From Kiritimatiellia bacterium (GTDB lineage: Bacteria > Verrucomicrobiota > Kiritimatiellia > RFP12 > UBA1067), in assembly GCA_017648225.1 (NCBI GenBank), contig JAGCJE010000019.1, positions 1 through 6,176 on the forward strand: a DNA stretch of 6,176 nucleotides, read 5' to 3'. Below the pieces are notes generated by a model. The model worked only from the letters and a program-made list of their open reading frames with translations. It had not been told where the DNA came from and did not search any database. How positions within the stretch are numbered: the first letter of the stretch is position 1; each line of letters starts with the position of its first letter. Below are positions 1 to 6,176 of this stretch, one piece after another. The translations under genes and the position numbers were made by a program.

Positions 1-1627
1 GACGACAATTTCGGCGAATCAAGAATACACGGGCACAACAACAGTTTCGGAAGGTACGACCCTTTCGGTTGGCGGAGGCGTTACGTTTGCCGGTTCCGTA
101 GAGTTCAAATCTGGCTCCAAGCTGAATATCGCCAACTATACGGCTGGAGTTACGCCTTTTACCGCTCAGTCGCTGATTCTCCCAGAAGATGAAGGTAAAG
201 TGTCGCTTACGCTGAACGGCGGCGCGTTCGGCAAGGGCATCTATGCGATTTGCGCGGCGCCGGGCGTGACGGCGGCGGATGGCGACAAGTTCACGTTTAC
301 CACGACGGACGAACTTATCGGCACGTGGAGCGTTGACGACGACACGCTGATTCTCACAGTCGGCGAGATTCCGAGCAACTACTGGACTGGACGTGGCGGC
401 GACGGCAAGATGTCCACAGGTGCAAACTGGGGTAGCGGTGAAGTCCCAGCTGCTGGATCGGACATTGACCTTTCAGGCATCTCCGCTGATACCACGATTA
501 TTGCCGACGCGGGCAGGACATTTGGCGAGGTTACGATGGGTACAGGTGTTATTACCTTCACAGGCGAATTCACGGCAACATCGTTCACCGATACGTCCAA
601 GATTGCGGTTGGAGCGGATTCTACCGTGACGGTTCTTGGGGATCTTGAATTTGGAGCTGCTGGCAGGGCCTACATCTGCGATTCTGTTGCGGAACGCGGC
701 AAGTTTGAAGTCTCCGGCGACATTATTATAACGCCAGAACAGACCCTATCGCTCCTTCCGTGCGTTGTCACCGTAAATGAAGGCGTGATTTCTGCCAAGG
801 GGCTTGTAAGTAAAAGCTCAGATGATCTCTTTGCGCTTTCCTGGTTTAAGGATAATGCCTCGGCAAAATGGCTCATAGGGGAAAACGGCATTTGCTGCAC
901 AGGGACAGGGGCTTTTTATGTCGGCGACAAACCCGGCGTCCAGGCGACAATAATCGCTGCAACAGATTTCGTTGTTTCCGCCCATATAATTTCTTGGCGC
1001 AATCTTACGTTCGATACGGCGGGATACACGGTTACGCTCGGTACGAATACGCTTGCCAAGTCTGGAGGAATCAGCGGCAGTACGGCGTCAGCGACGAGAT
1101 CGATTGAGGTAAGAGGCCGAGGCAAGGTGGTTGTGAATTACAACGTAAATGATCTTACCACATCGCCAAACTCCAGAAATAATGCATTCACCGTGACCGA
1201 TGGCGCTACGCTCGCCCTTAACCCCGGTGCGAACATCGGTACGGGGCTCCTCACGATAAAAGGTGGTGCCGCGCTTGAAATTCCGGAGTCTGGCATGGTG
1301 ACGCATAACGGCAATCTTTCGCTTGAGAATGGAGCGGCACTGGCCTTCAACTTCACTGATCGCAAAACAGCACCGGTTCTGGCGCTTGCCGAAGGAAAGG
1401 CGGTAGCTTTCACCGGGGAGGGCGAAATCGCCGTCAAGATAACAGGCGATGCCTGGCCGATCGGCGGCGATTATGTCCTTACCACCTGCGGCGGCTTCGA
1501 TGCCGAGGGTGTGACGGTTTCACTTGCCTACGGTGCGCCAAAGTGGGCGAAGGGCATTGGTGTCAATGAAGAGGGCGACATCGTCCTTACCGTAAGGCCG
1601 AAACCTACCATGATTATTGTCAGGTAG
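1..1627 (+). CDS. C-terminal part of a large autotransporter-associated beta-strand-repeat surface protein (5' partial)
   Basis: The reading frame is open from base 2 to a TAG at 1625-1627, giving 541 residues; its start lies upstream of the window. The GTG at 200 is internal, because the frame is open and of the same character before it. Near base 26 the residues YTGTTTVSEGTTL match the autotransporter-associated beta strand (PATR-type) repeat. A closing domain follows (about 218-360, ending in TLILTVG). A fresh module then opens with WTGRGGDGKMSTGANW (W128 and W143 of the visible part) and continues as Gly/Thr/Val-rich short strands typical of a right-handed beta-helix. It finishes at about 1447-1610 with a second closing domain ending in DIVLTV. 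The protein ends in RPKPTMIIVR, with no visible beta-barrel, LPXTG or PEP-CTERM tail. Such proteins are abundant in Kiritimatiellota and Verrucomicrobia and are thought to be surface exposed. No catalytic motif is visible, and adhesion or glycan binding is only a guess. Confidence 0.85.
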   Translation, partial: TTISANQEYTGTTTVSEGTTLSVGGGVTFAGSVEFKSGSKLNIANYTAGVTPFTAQSLILPEDEGKVSLTLNGGAFGKGIYAICAAPGVTAADGDKFTFTTTDELIGTWSVDDDTLILTVGEIPSNYWTGRGGDGKMSTGANWGSGEVPAAGSDIDLSGISADTTIIADAGRTFGEVTMGTGVITFTGEFTATSFTDTSKIAVGADSTVTVLGDLEFGAAGRAYICDSVAERGKFEVSGDIIITPEQTLSLLPCVVTVNEGVISAKGLVSKSSDDLFALSWFKDNASAKWLIGENGICCTGTGAFYVGDKPGVQATIIAATDFVVSAHIISWRNLTFDTAGYTVTLGTNTLAKSGGISGSTASATRSIEVRGRGKVVVNYNVNDLTTSPNSRNNAFTVTDGATLALNPGANIGTGLLTIKGGAALEIPESGMVTHNGNLSLENGAALAFNFTDRKTAPVLALAEGKAVAFTGEGEIAVKITGDAWPIGGDYVLTTCGGFDAEGVTVSLAYGAPKWAKGIGVNEEGDIVLTVRPKPTMIIVR

Positions 1628-1647
1628 TTCTTGCGACCGTGTACAAT
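1617..1647 (+). promoter_or_regulatory. Possible sigma-70-like promoter for the GH89-like gene
   Basis: TTGTCA (1617-1622, five of six matches to TTGACA) is followed after 19 bases by TACAAT (1642-1647, five of six matches to TATAAT). The spacer is two bases longer than ideal, and the -35 box overlaps the end of the upstream gene. Transcription would begin near 1654, which would rule out the GTG at 1639 and the ATG at 1651 as starts for the next gene. This is a motif match only, and two near-consensus boxes can occur by chance. Confidence 0.25.
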
Positions 1648-1659
1648 GTGATGGAGATG

Positions 1660-3918
1660 ATGAAAATCGATAATCGAATGAAACGAGTTGTGTCGGTTGC
1701 GGCGGCGGCCCTGGCGGTATTTGCCGCGTCCGCGAAAGAGTTTGCGCTTCCGCGCGCGGAGTTTGCGAAGTATCATCTGCAGATCACCGGGCGTAAAGCA
1801 CCGGCTGGCGCGGTGCGCTTTGAGATCGATCCCAAGGTTTCGGTTACGGGCAAGGATGCCTATCGAATCCGCTCGGAAGGCGAAGGGGTCAGGATTACCG
1901 GCTCGAACCTCCGCAGCGTTCACTACGGGCTTTACGACTTTCTGGAGCGCCGCGGAGGCTGCCGCTGGTTCTGGGACGGCGATGTGGTGCCAAAGAAGAA
2001 AAAGATCGACTATTCCGCACTCGATGTCTTCGAGGAAGCGCAGTTCGAATATCGCGGAATTAGATATTTCGCGCATCGCGGGCTTACGCGTTTTCAGGCC
2101 GAGCACTGGGGGCCGGAAGACTGGAAGAAGGAGATTGACTGGTGCCTGAAGCGCCGGCTTAACGTCTTTATGCTTCGCATCGGGCAGGATGACCTTTTCC
2201 AGCGTGCGTTTCCGGATGTGGTTTCCTATCCTGACGCATCGGTCGACATGCCCGGGCACGGCAAGGGATACGACAACAGAACGCTGTTCTGGAGCCTCGA
2301 GTACCGCGGCAAGCTGCGCCGGGAGCTGCAGAACTATGCGTTTGAACGCGGGCTCATGGTGCCGGAGGATTTCGGCACCATGACGCACTGGTATTCGCGC
2401 ACTCCCAAGGAATTTCTAGACAAGAAGAATCCTTCCTTTCTGCCGCAGGCTACTCAAGACTACTCCGAGAAGAGCGGTCGCGTCTGGGATATCCGTGACG
2501 ACAAGTGGGTGGACGAATACTGGAAGCTGACTACTGCTGCCGTGCGTGACTTTGGACGCCCCGGTCCCGGACTTCTCCACACAATCGGTCTTGGAGAGCG
2601 CATGTGCTACAGGAAACGCGCCGACAATCTGAAGCTCAAGCGCCTTGCGCTTGACAAGTTCATCAAGCGCGCCGAGCGCGACTATCCGGATTCGAAAGTG
2701 CTGATCGCGGGATGGGATTTCTACTACACCTGGTTTCCGAACGAAGTGCAGGAGCTCGTCAAGACTCTTGATCCCAAGCGTGTGATAATATGGGACTACG
2801 AAGGCGATGCAACGCGTGACGAGCGCCCGGAGATGAAGGGCAAAAAGAACAATTTCACCAAGTGGGGGCTTGTGGGCAGGTTCCCGTACACGTTCTCGGT
2901 GTTTCTTGCGTATGAATCGGCGCTCGATATCCGAGCAAACTATCCGCTCATCGAAGAGCGCCAGAAGATCGTACAGAACGATCCATTCTGCGCAGGCTAC
3001 ATCTTATGGCCGGAGGCGAGCCATACCGACACGCTGCTCCTCAGCTATTTCACGGAGAATGCCTGGCGCAAGGGCGGCGCAGGAATCGAAAGCGTCCTGC
3101 CCGTGTTCTGCCGCGACCGCTACGGCGAGGATGCCGGGCGCATGCAGGGATTGTGGGAGAGGGTGTCTAAGCTTTCGACACTGCTGGACTGGAGCCATAA
3201 TTATTTCCAGCTGACGCTTCGGCACTCGCGCTACCATAACCCGAAGAGGCGCATCAACATATACAACAATCCGGCGAAGTGGCGCAGCCGGAAGATCGCC
3301 GATTCGCTTCGCTGCACTCCGGATATCTTTCGCGAATTGGCTGCTCTCGATTGGAAGAAGACTCCCTTTATCGAGCGTGATGCGATCGATCTGGCGCGTA
3401 CTTCCGCCGATAGGCTCATCATTGCCGCGCATGCGCGGCTGCTCAAGGCATATCACGACTGGAAGGCGGGCACTGCGTCCGCCGATGACGTGAGGCGCTA
3501 TGCAGGCGCGTTTACGGCGCTCAACGACGCCATTGTCGAGGTCTTTGCCCTCCACACGGACTATTCGCTTGCGGAATCCTACGACCGTCTCGATGCGATC
3601 GAGAAGATCCGTAATCCGAATTTCGCCAAGGTGCTTGTCGAGAACGCCACCTGCGCCTATTGCGCATCCCACCAGTACGAAGCGGCGGAGTATTGGTACA
3701 AGCCGGCGGCGCATGATTTTGCAGACGATATCGTACGGCGTGTGACGGCGGGCGACCGCTCCAGGCTCGGCCCGTACGAAGGATTCGAGACATACCGCGA
3801 CAAGAGGCTTTATGCAAAGCCTCTTTCCGAGATGCGTCCGAGCCTTGCCAGGACACAGGAGAATTACGTCCGAGTCATGAACGCGCTTGCGGATGCCGCC
3901 GAAATCGTCGTCAAATGA
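1660..3918 (+). CDS. Secreted divergent alpha-N-acetylglucosaminidase family (GH89/NAGLU-like) glycosidase
   Basis: This 752-residue protein resembles the NAGLU family, which removes terminal alpha-linked GlcNAc from glycans such as heparan sulfate or mucin. A Sec signal peptide is clear: MKRVV followed by an Ala-rich core and ASA|KE (cleavage after A25). The order of domains is the family's: an N-terminal alpha/beta domain (about 27-125, with the GLYDFLERRGGCRWFW segment), a TIM barrel (about 128-465) and a helical C-terminal domain. In the barrel, WKKEIDW (155-161) and GQDDLFQR (from 175) match NAGLU's WEREIDW and GQEAIWQR. E313 in IGLGER and E452 in WPEASH align with the two catalytic glutamates of human NAGLU (E316 and E446, recalled), with similar spacing, and ENAWRK follows as in the family. 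The Asn before the first Glu and the HNFGG loop are replaced (by Gly312 and GRFPYTF at 406-412), so specificity may differ. The start is uncertain: GTG 1639, ATG 1651, 1657, 1660 and 1678 are all in frame. I chose 1660 because GGAG (1653-1656) lies just before it, but 1678 gives the most compact signal peptide. The next gene follows after 39 bases. Confidence 0.85.
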   Translation: MKIDNRMKRVVSVAAAALAVFAASAKEFALPRAEFAKYHLQITGRKAPAGAVRFEIDPKVSVTGKDAYRIRSEGEGVRITGSNLRSVHYGLYDFLERRGGCRWFWDGDVVPKKKKIDYSALDVFEEAQFEYRGIRYFAHRGLTRFQAEHWGPEDWKKEIDWCLKRRLNVFMLRIGQDDLFQRAFPDVVSYPDASVDMPGHGKGYDNRTLFWSLEYRGKLRRELQNYAFERGLMVPEDFGTMTHWYSRTPKEFLDKKNPSFLPQATQDYSEKSGRVWDIRDDKWVDEYWKLTTAAVRDFGRPGPGLLHTIGLGERMCYRKRADNLKLKRLALDKFIKRAERDYPDSKVLIAGWDFYYTWFPNEVQELVKTLDPKRVIIWDYEGDATRDERPEMKGKKNNFTKWGLVGRFPYTFSVFLAYESALDIRANYPLIEERQKIVQNDPFCAGYILWPEASHTDTLLLSYFTENAWRKGGAGIESVLPVFCRDRYGEDAGRMQGLWERVSKLSTLLDWSHNYFQLTLRHSRYHNPKRRINIYNNPAKWRSRKIADSLRCTPDIFRELAALDWKKTPFIERDAIDLARTSADRLIIAAHARLLKAYHDWKAGTASADDVRRYAGAFTALNDAIVEVFALHTDYSLAESYDRLDAIEKIRNPNFAKVLVENATCAYCASHQYEAAEYWYKPAAHDFADDIVRRVTAGDRSRLGPYEGFETYRDKRLYAKPLSEMRPSLARTQENYVRVMNALADAAEIVVK
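3802..3825. repeat. Perfect inverted repeat, 10-bp stem with 4-base loop, inside the 3' end of the GH89-like gene
   Basis: The left arm AAGAGGCTTT (3802-3811) is the exact reverse complement of AAAGCCTCTT (3816-3825), with the loop ATGC between them. It lies within the coding sequence (residues DKRLYAKPL), about 90 bases before the stop codon. Only TTT-CC-like sequence follows the stem (one more T, then CCGA), so it is not a standard rho-independent terminator. In mRNA it could form a hairpin that slows decay or separates expression of the two neighbouring genes. It could also be chance. Confidence 0.5.
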
Positions 3919-3948
3919 AGCAGAAAGTCGATAACTAAGCATTAGATT

Positions 3949-3952
3949 GGAG
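3949..3952 (+). promoter_or_regulatory. Shine-Dalgarno site of the four-module amidotransferase-like gene
   Basis: GGAG lies five bases upstream of the ATG at 3958, the expected distance for a bacterial ribosome binding site. It fixes the start of the downstream gene, which the signal peptide also supports. The 39-base gap (3919-3957) contains no hairpin with a T-run and no good promoter pair, so the gene is probably read from the same transcript as the GH89-like gene. Confidence 0.75.
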
Positions 3953-3957
3953 TTTAA

Positions 3958-6176
3958 ATGAAATTCTTCAGATTCTTTTTTTCTGCGGCGGTGGCGCTTG
4001 TTGCCGCCAATACCTCTCTTGCGCAGCCTGACGCAAAGGATTCGCCTCTGCGCATAGCCGTGTATGTGGACAGTGGCGCGCGCAATGCAGGAGTGTTTCG
4101 CTGGCTTGAGCTGACGACCCGTGCAAAAAATGTCGTTGCGACGCCTGTAGACGGCGAGGCGATCAGGAGAGGCGCTCTTGATGCGGCGGATGTCCTCGTG
4201 ATGCCGGGCGGCTCTTCTATTGTGGAATCGAGGACGCTTGGGGCGGAAGGGGCCGCAAAGCTCAAGAAGTTTGTCAAGAACGGCGGCGGCTATGTCGGCA
4301 CATGCGCAGGATGCAGCCTTTTGATGCAATCGTCGAAGTGCCATCCTAATATGCTCAACATGATTCCGTATACGTTTTCCGTGACAGGCGGAGCTACGGA
4401 TCTGTCGATAATGTTCAACCAGCGCGCCCAGGACCTTGCAGGCATACGCAAAGGCAAGCGGAAGATCCGCTATGCTCTCGGGCCCGTTCTCGTTCCTTCG
4501 CTGCCGGTCAAGGATGCCGATTTTGAGGTGGTGGCCTATTACAACAGCGACATCAATCTGATGAGCGACAGGGAGCGCATGTCCATGGCCGGGCAGGCTG
4601 CCGCAGTGGCCGGAACATACGGCAAGGGCAGGATTTTCGCGATTGCGGTCCATCCCGAGGCCGATTACGACGATCACCATATCATCCGCGGCGCGTTCCG
4701 CTATGTCGCGGGGCGCGAAATCGAATGGGATGTGCCGCAAAGAAAGCGCGGCCAGCTTGCCGTGGGGTTCATGTGCGACAATTCTTTCGGCGTTGAAACC
4801 GCGCGGCTTATACAGCGGCTTGTTACCGAATGCGAGTTTGATGTCATTGCGCTCAACAGGGGATTGATCGAGTCGGGATATCTGCGGCGCGTAGACGCAG
4901 TCCTTTCGCCGGCTACCGTCGGTTCCGGCAAGGCCGGCTCCGGGCTTTACGGCGGCAATGCCGAAAGGACCAGGGAGTTCATCGCACGCGGCGGACGAAT
5001 CTTCGCTTGGGGGAATGCGGCTACGGCCGCGAAGGAACGCGGTAGCGGTGAGATATGCGTTGCAGATTCCGAGGCCGCTCTCGCAGGGCTCCGCGCTTTT
5101 GCGGCGGAGCCTCTTCCGGCGCCCGCGGCGATTCCGCCCAAGGTAGGAAAGCCTGTTCGTGCCGGAATTCTGCAGAACGAGAAGAATTCAAGCATCATCA
5201 TCGCCCGGATGCTCGCACTTGCTCCGGAATTCGAGCTTAAGATCCTTTCTCCGGAGGAATATGCCAAAGGCGGGCTTGACGGCCTTGATCTTGTGATTCA
5301 GCCCGGCGGCGGTTGCACAAGCCAGTACAAGGCCCTGGGAGAGGACGGAGCTGAAGCTCTCAGGCGCTTTGTTCTCGAGGGAGGCAAGTATTATGGCGTA
5401 TGCGCCGGAGCGTTTCTTGCGCTTCAGCAGTCGCGCGAGGGCTACCCGCGCCTGGGGCTTGTGCCTTTCAAGGGTGACGATCCTCGGCATTATCGCGGCA
5501 AGGCGCCTGTCAAGGTTGCATTGACAGATGAAGGCAAGGAGGTGTTTGAGGGGTCGAAGTCCAGCAGAACCGTCATTTATGCGGGCGGCCCTGCGGCTGT
5601 TCCCGGCGAGAGCGTGGAGGATGCCGATGTGGTTGTTTTGGGCAAATACGTCGGGCGGACAATCAATGTCGCCAATCCCGAGCCGGTGGAGCCGATGACC
5701 GGCAAGGCTGCTTTCCTTGGCGGCAGAGTCGGCAAGGGCAAGGTCTTCCTCTCCTGCCCCCATCCCGAGTTTGAGGAATCCGATCATGACATGGTCAGGG
5801 CCGCCATCAGGTACCTTGCGGGCATTGCGCCCTCTCCTGTGTATCTCAACAGAACGCGCGGGGCAATGGCGGTTAAATTCTGCTCTTCCGACAAGGCGTC
5901 CGCAGAGTTTCTTTTCGGCACTCTCGATCGCGACAGCCGCTTCTATGTCTGGTCCGGCAAGAGCCTTGAATCGCTCTCTCACGTTGATGCGGCGGTCCTG
6001 ACGGATCAGGTGTCAAAAGCCGACGTCAAAACCTTGGCCCCCTACATCTCCCGCGGGCTTAAGGTGGTTGTGGTCGCAGATACCGAAGATAAGCGTGCGG
6101 CCGCGAAGAATCTCCTGCCCGAAGCCGTCGCCGTAGATTCATACGCGAAGGTTGTGGATGCGCTCCTCGGAGGATC
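3958..6176 (+). CDS. Secreted protein with tandem class I glutamine-amidotransferase-like (BPL_N-type) modules (3' partial)
   Basis: The frame is open from ATG 3958 to the window end with no stop, giving 739 complete codons. A Sec signal peptide is clear: MKFFRFFF, a hydrophobic core, then SLA|Q (cleavage after A22). Two full modules resemble the biotin-protein-ligase N-terminal domain, a class I glutamine amidotransferase/DJ-1-PfpI-type fold. Module 1 (about 32-250) has MPGGSS (82-87), nucleophile Cys116 in GTCAG and H232-P-E234. Module 3 (about 400-622) has QPGGG (448-452), Cys482 in GVCAG and H602-P-E604. The Cys-to-His spacing is 116 and 120 residues. Each is followed by a shorter Rossmann-like copy (about 266-395, and 634 onward), in which the segment equivalent to GG-x4-CAG reads GGRIFAWGN (Cys replaced by Gly352) and then RGLKVVVVAD (Cys replaced by Ala707). 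No biotin ligase catalytic domain is present in the visible part. Two active-looking nucleophile sites suggest an amidase, deglycase or esterase-like role outside the cytoplasm, but the substrate is unknown. ThuA-like and PfpI-like families share the fold and are the main alternatives. Confidence 0.82.
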   Translation, partial: MKFFRFFFSAAVALVAANTSLAQPDAKDSPLRIAVYVDSGARNAGVFRWLELTTRAKNVVATPVDGEAIRRGALDAADVLVMPGGSSIVESRTLGAEGAAKLKKFVKNGGGYVGTCAGCSLLMQSSKCHPNMLNMIPYTFSVTGGATDLSIMFNQRAQDLAGIRKGKRKIRYALGPVLVPSLPVKDADFEVVAYYNSDINLMSDRERMSMAGQAAAVAGTYGKGRIFAIAVHPEADYDDHHIIRGAFRYVAGREIEWDVPQRKRGQLAVGFMCDNSFGVETARLIQRLVTECEFDVIALNRGLIESGYLRRVDAVLSPATVGSGKAGSGLYGGNAERTREFIARGGRIFAWGNAATAAKERGSGEICVADSEAALAGLRAFAAEPLPAPAAIPPKVGKPVRAGILQNEKNSSIIIARMLALAPEFELKILSPEEYAKGGLDGLDLVIQPGGGCTSQYKALGEDGAEALRRFVLEGGKYYGVCAGAFLALQQSREGYPRLGLVPFKGDDPRHYRGKAPVKVALTDEGKEVFEGSKSSRTVIYAGGPAAVPGESVEDADVVVLGKYVGRTINVANPEPVEPMTGKAAFLGGRVGKGKVFLSCPHPEFEESDHDMVRAAIRYLAGIAPSPVYLNRTRGAMAVKFCSSDKASAEFLFGTLDRDSRFYVWSGKSLESLSHVDAAVLTDQVSKADVKTLAPYISRGLKVVVVADTEDKRAAAKNLLPEAVAVDSYAKVVDALLGG

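Noticed and set aside
1528..2388. 286-codon minus-strand open frame over the gene boundary near 1640
   Set aside because: It is in the same antisense codon register over the GH89-like gene and has no recognisable motif. It covers the signal peptide and N-terminal domain of a well-supported sense gene.
3424..3439. Perfect 16-bp palindrome GCCGCGCATGCGCGGC
   Set aside because: It is made of G+C-rich Ala, His and Arg codons within the GH89-like gene. About 0.1 such palindromes are expected by chance in this length, more in G+C-rich coding DNA, and it occurs only once.
3919..3957. Possible terminator or separate promoter between the second and third genes
   Set aside because: The 39 bases contain no stem followed by a T-run and no spaced -35/-10 pair, only the Shine-Dalgarno site.
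3004..4740. 578-codon open frame on the minus strand spanning the ends of two sense genes
   Set aside because: Its codons lie in exact register with the sense codons, so its stops correspond only to sense TTA, CTA and TCA, which are rare here (its end is the sense TTA at 3004). The protein is rich in Arg, His and Ile with no recognisable domain, whereas both sense genes have signal peptides and family motifs.
5164..5232. Three GAATTC sites close together
   Set aside because: These encode parts of ordinary residues (GIL, KNSS, EFEL) of the amidotransferase-like gene, and their spacing shows no repeat structure or sign of a cloning junction.
5188..5982. 264-codon minus-strand open frame
   Set aside because: It is an antisense shadow in register with the four-module gene, covering the conserved Cys482 and HPE motifs of the sense protein.

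Overview
This is a G+C-rich bacterial segment with three genes, all on the + strand and separated by only about 30-40 bases. The two outer genes run off the window edges, so only the middle gene is complete. No RNA genes, mobile elements, CRISPR arrays or convincing intrinsic terminators were seen. The combination points to the PVC superphylum, most plausibly Kiritimatiellota or Lentisphaerae: a repetitive beta-helical surface protein with autotransporter-associated repeats, an exported GH89-like glycosidase, and an exported glutamine-amidotransferase-like protein. This assignment is inference from gene content, not from a marker gene.

Layout: (1) Bases 1-1627 hold the C-terminal 541 residues of a large extracellular beta-strand-repeat protein. 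It has the end of one module and one complete module, each closed by a similar domain. (2) Bases 1660-3918 hold a secreted, divergent member of the alpha-N-acetylglucosaminidase (NAGLU, GH89) family. The two catalytic glutamates appear to be kept, but several surrounding landmarks differ, so the substrate may not be alpha-GlcNAc. (3) Bases 3958-6176 hold a secreted protein of at least 739 residues that has no stop codon before the window ends. It is built from four tandem Rossmann/flavodoxin-like modules: two complete class I glutamine-amidotransferase-like modules (biotin-protein-ligase N-terminal type), each with a Cys nucleophile motif and a His-Pro-Glu motif, alternating with two shorter copies that have lost the nucleophile.

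How they may work together: all three products are predicted to be outside the cytoplasm or are of a surface type. The GH89-like enzyme and the four-module protein are probably co-transcribed, given the 39-base gap, the clear ribosome binding site and the absence of a terminator. A reasonable inference is a glycan-processing locus in which the glycosidase trims a host or algal glycan, with the amidotransferase-like protein acting on an amide, ester or related bond in the same substrate. The second step is speculative. The four-module protein is the least conventional part of the window.
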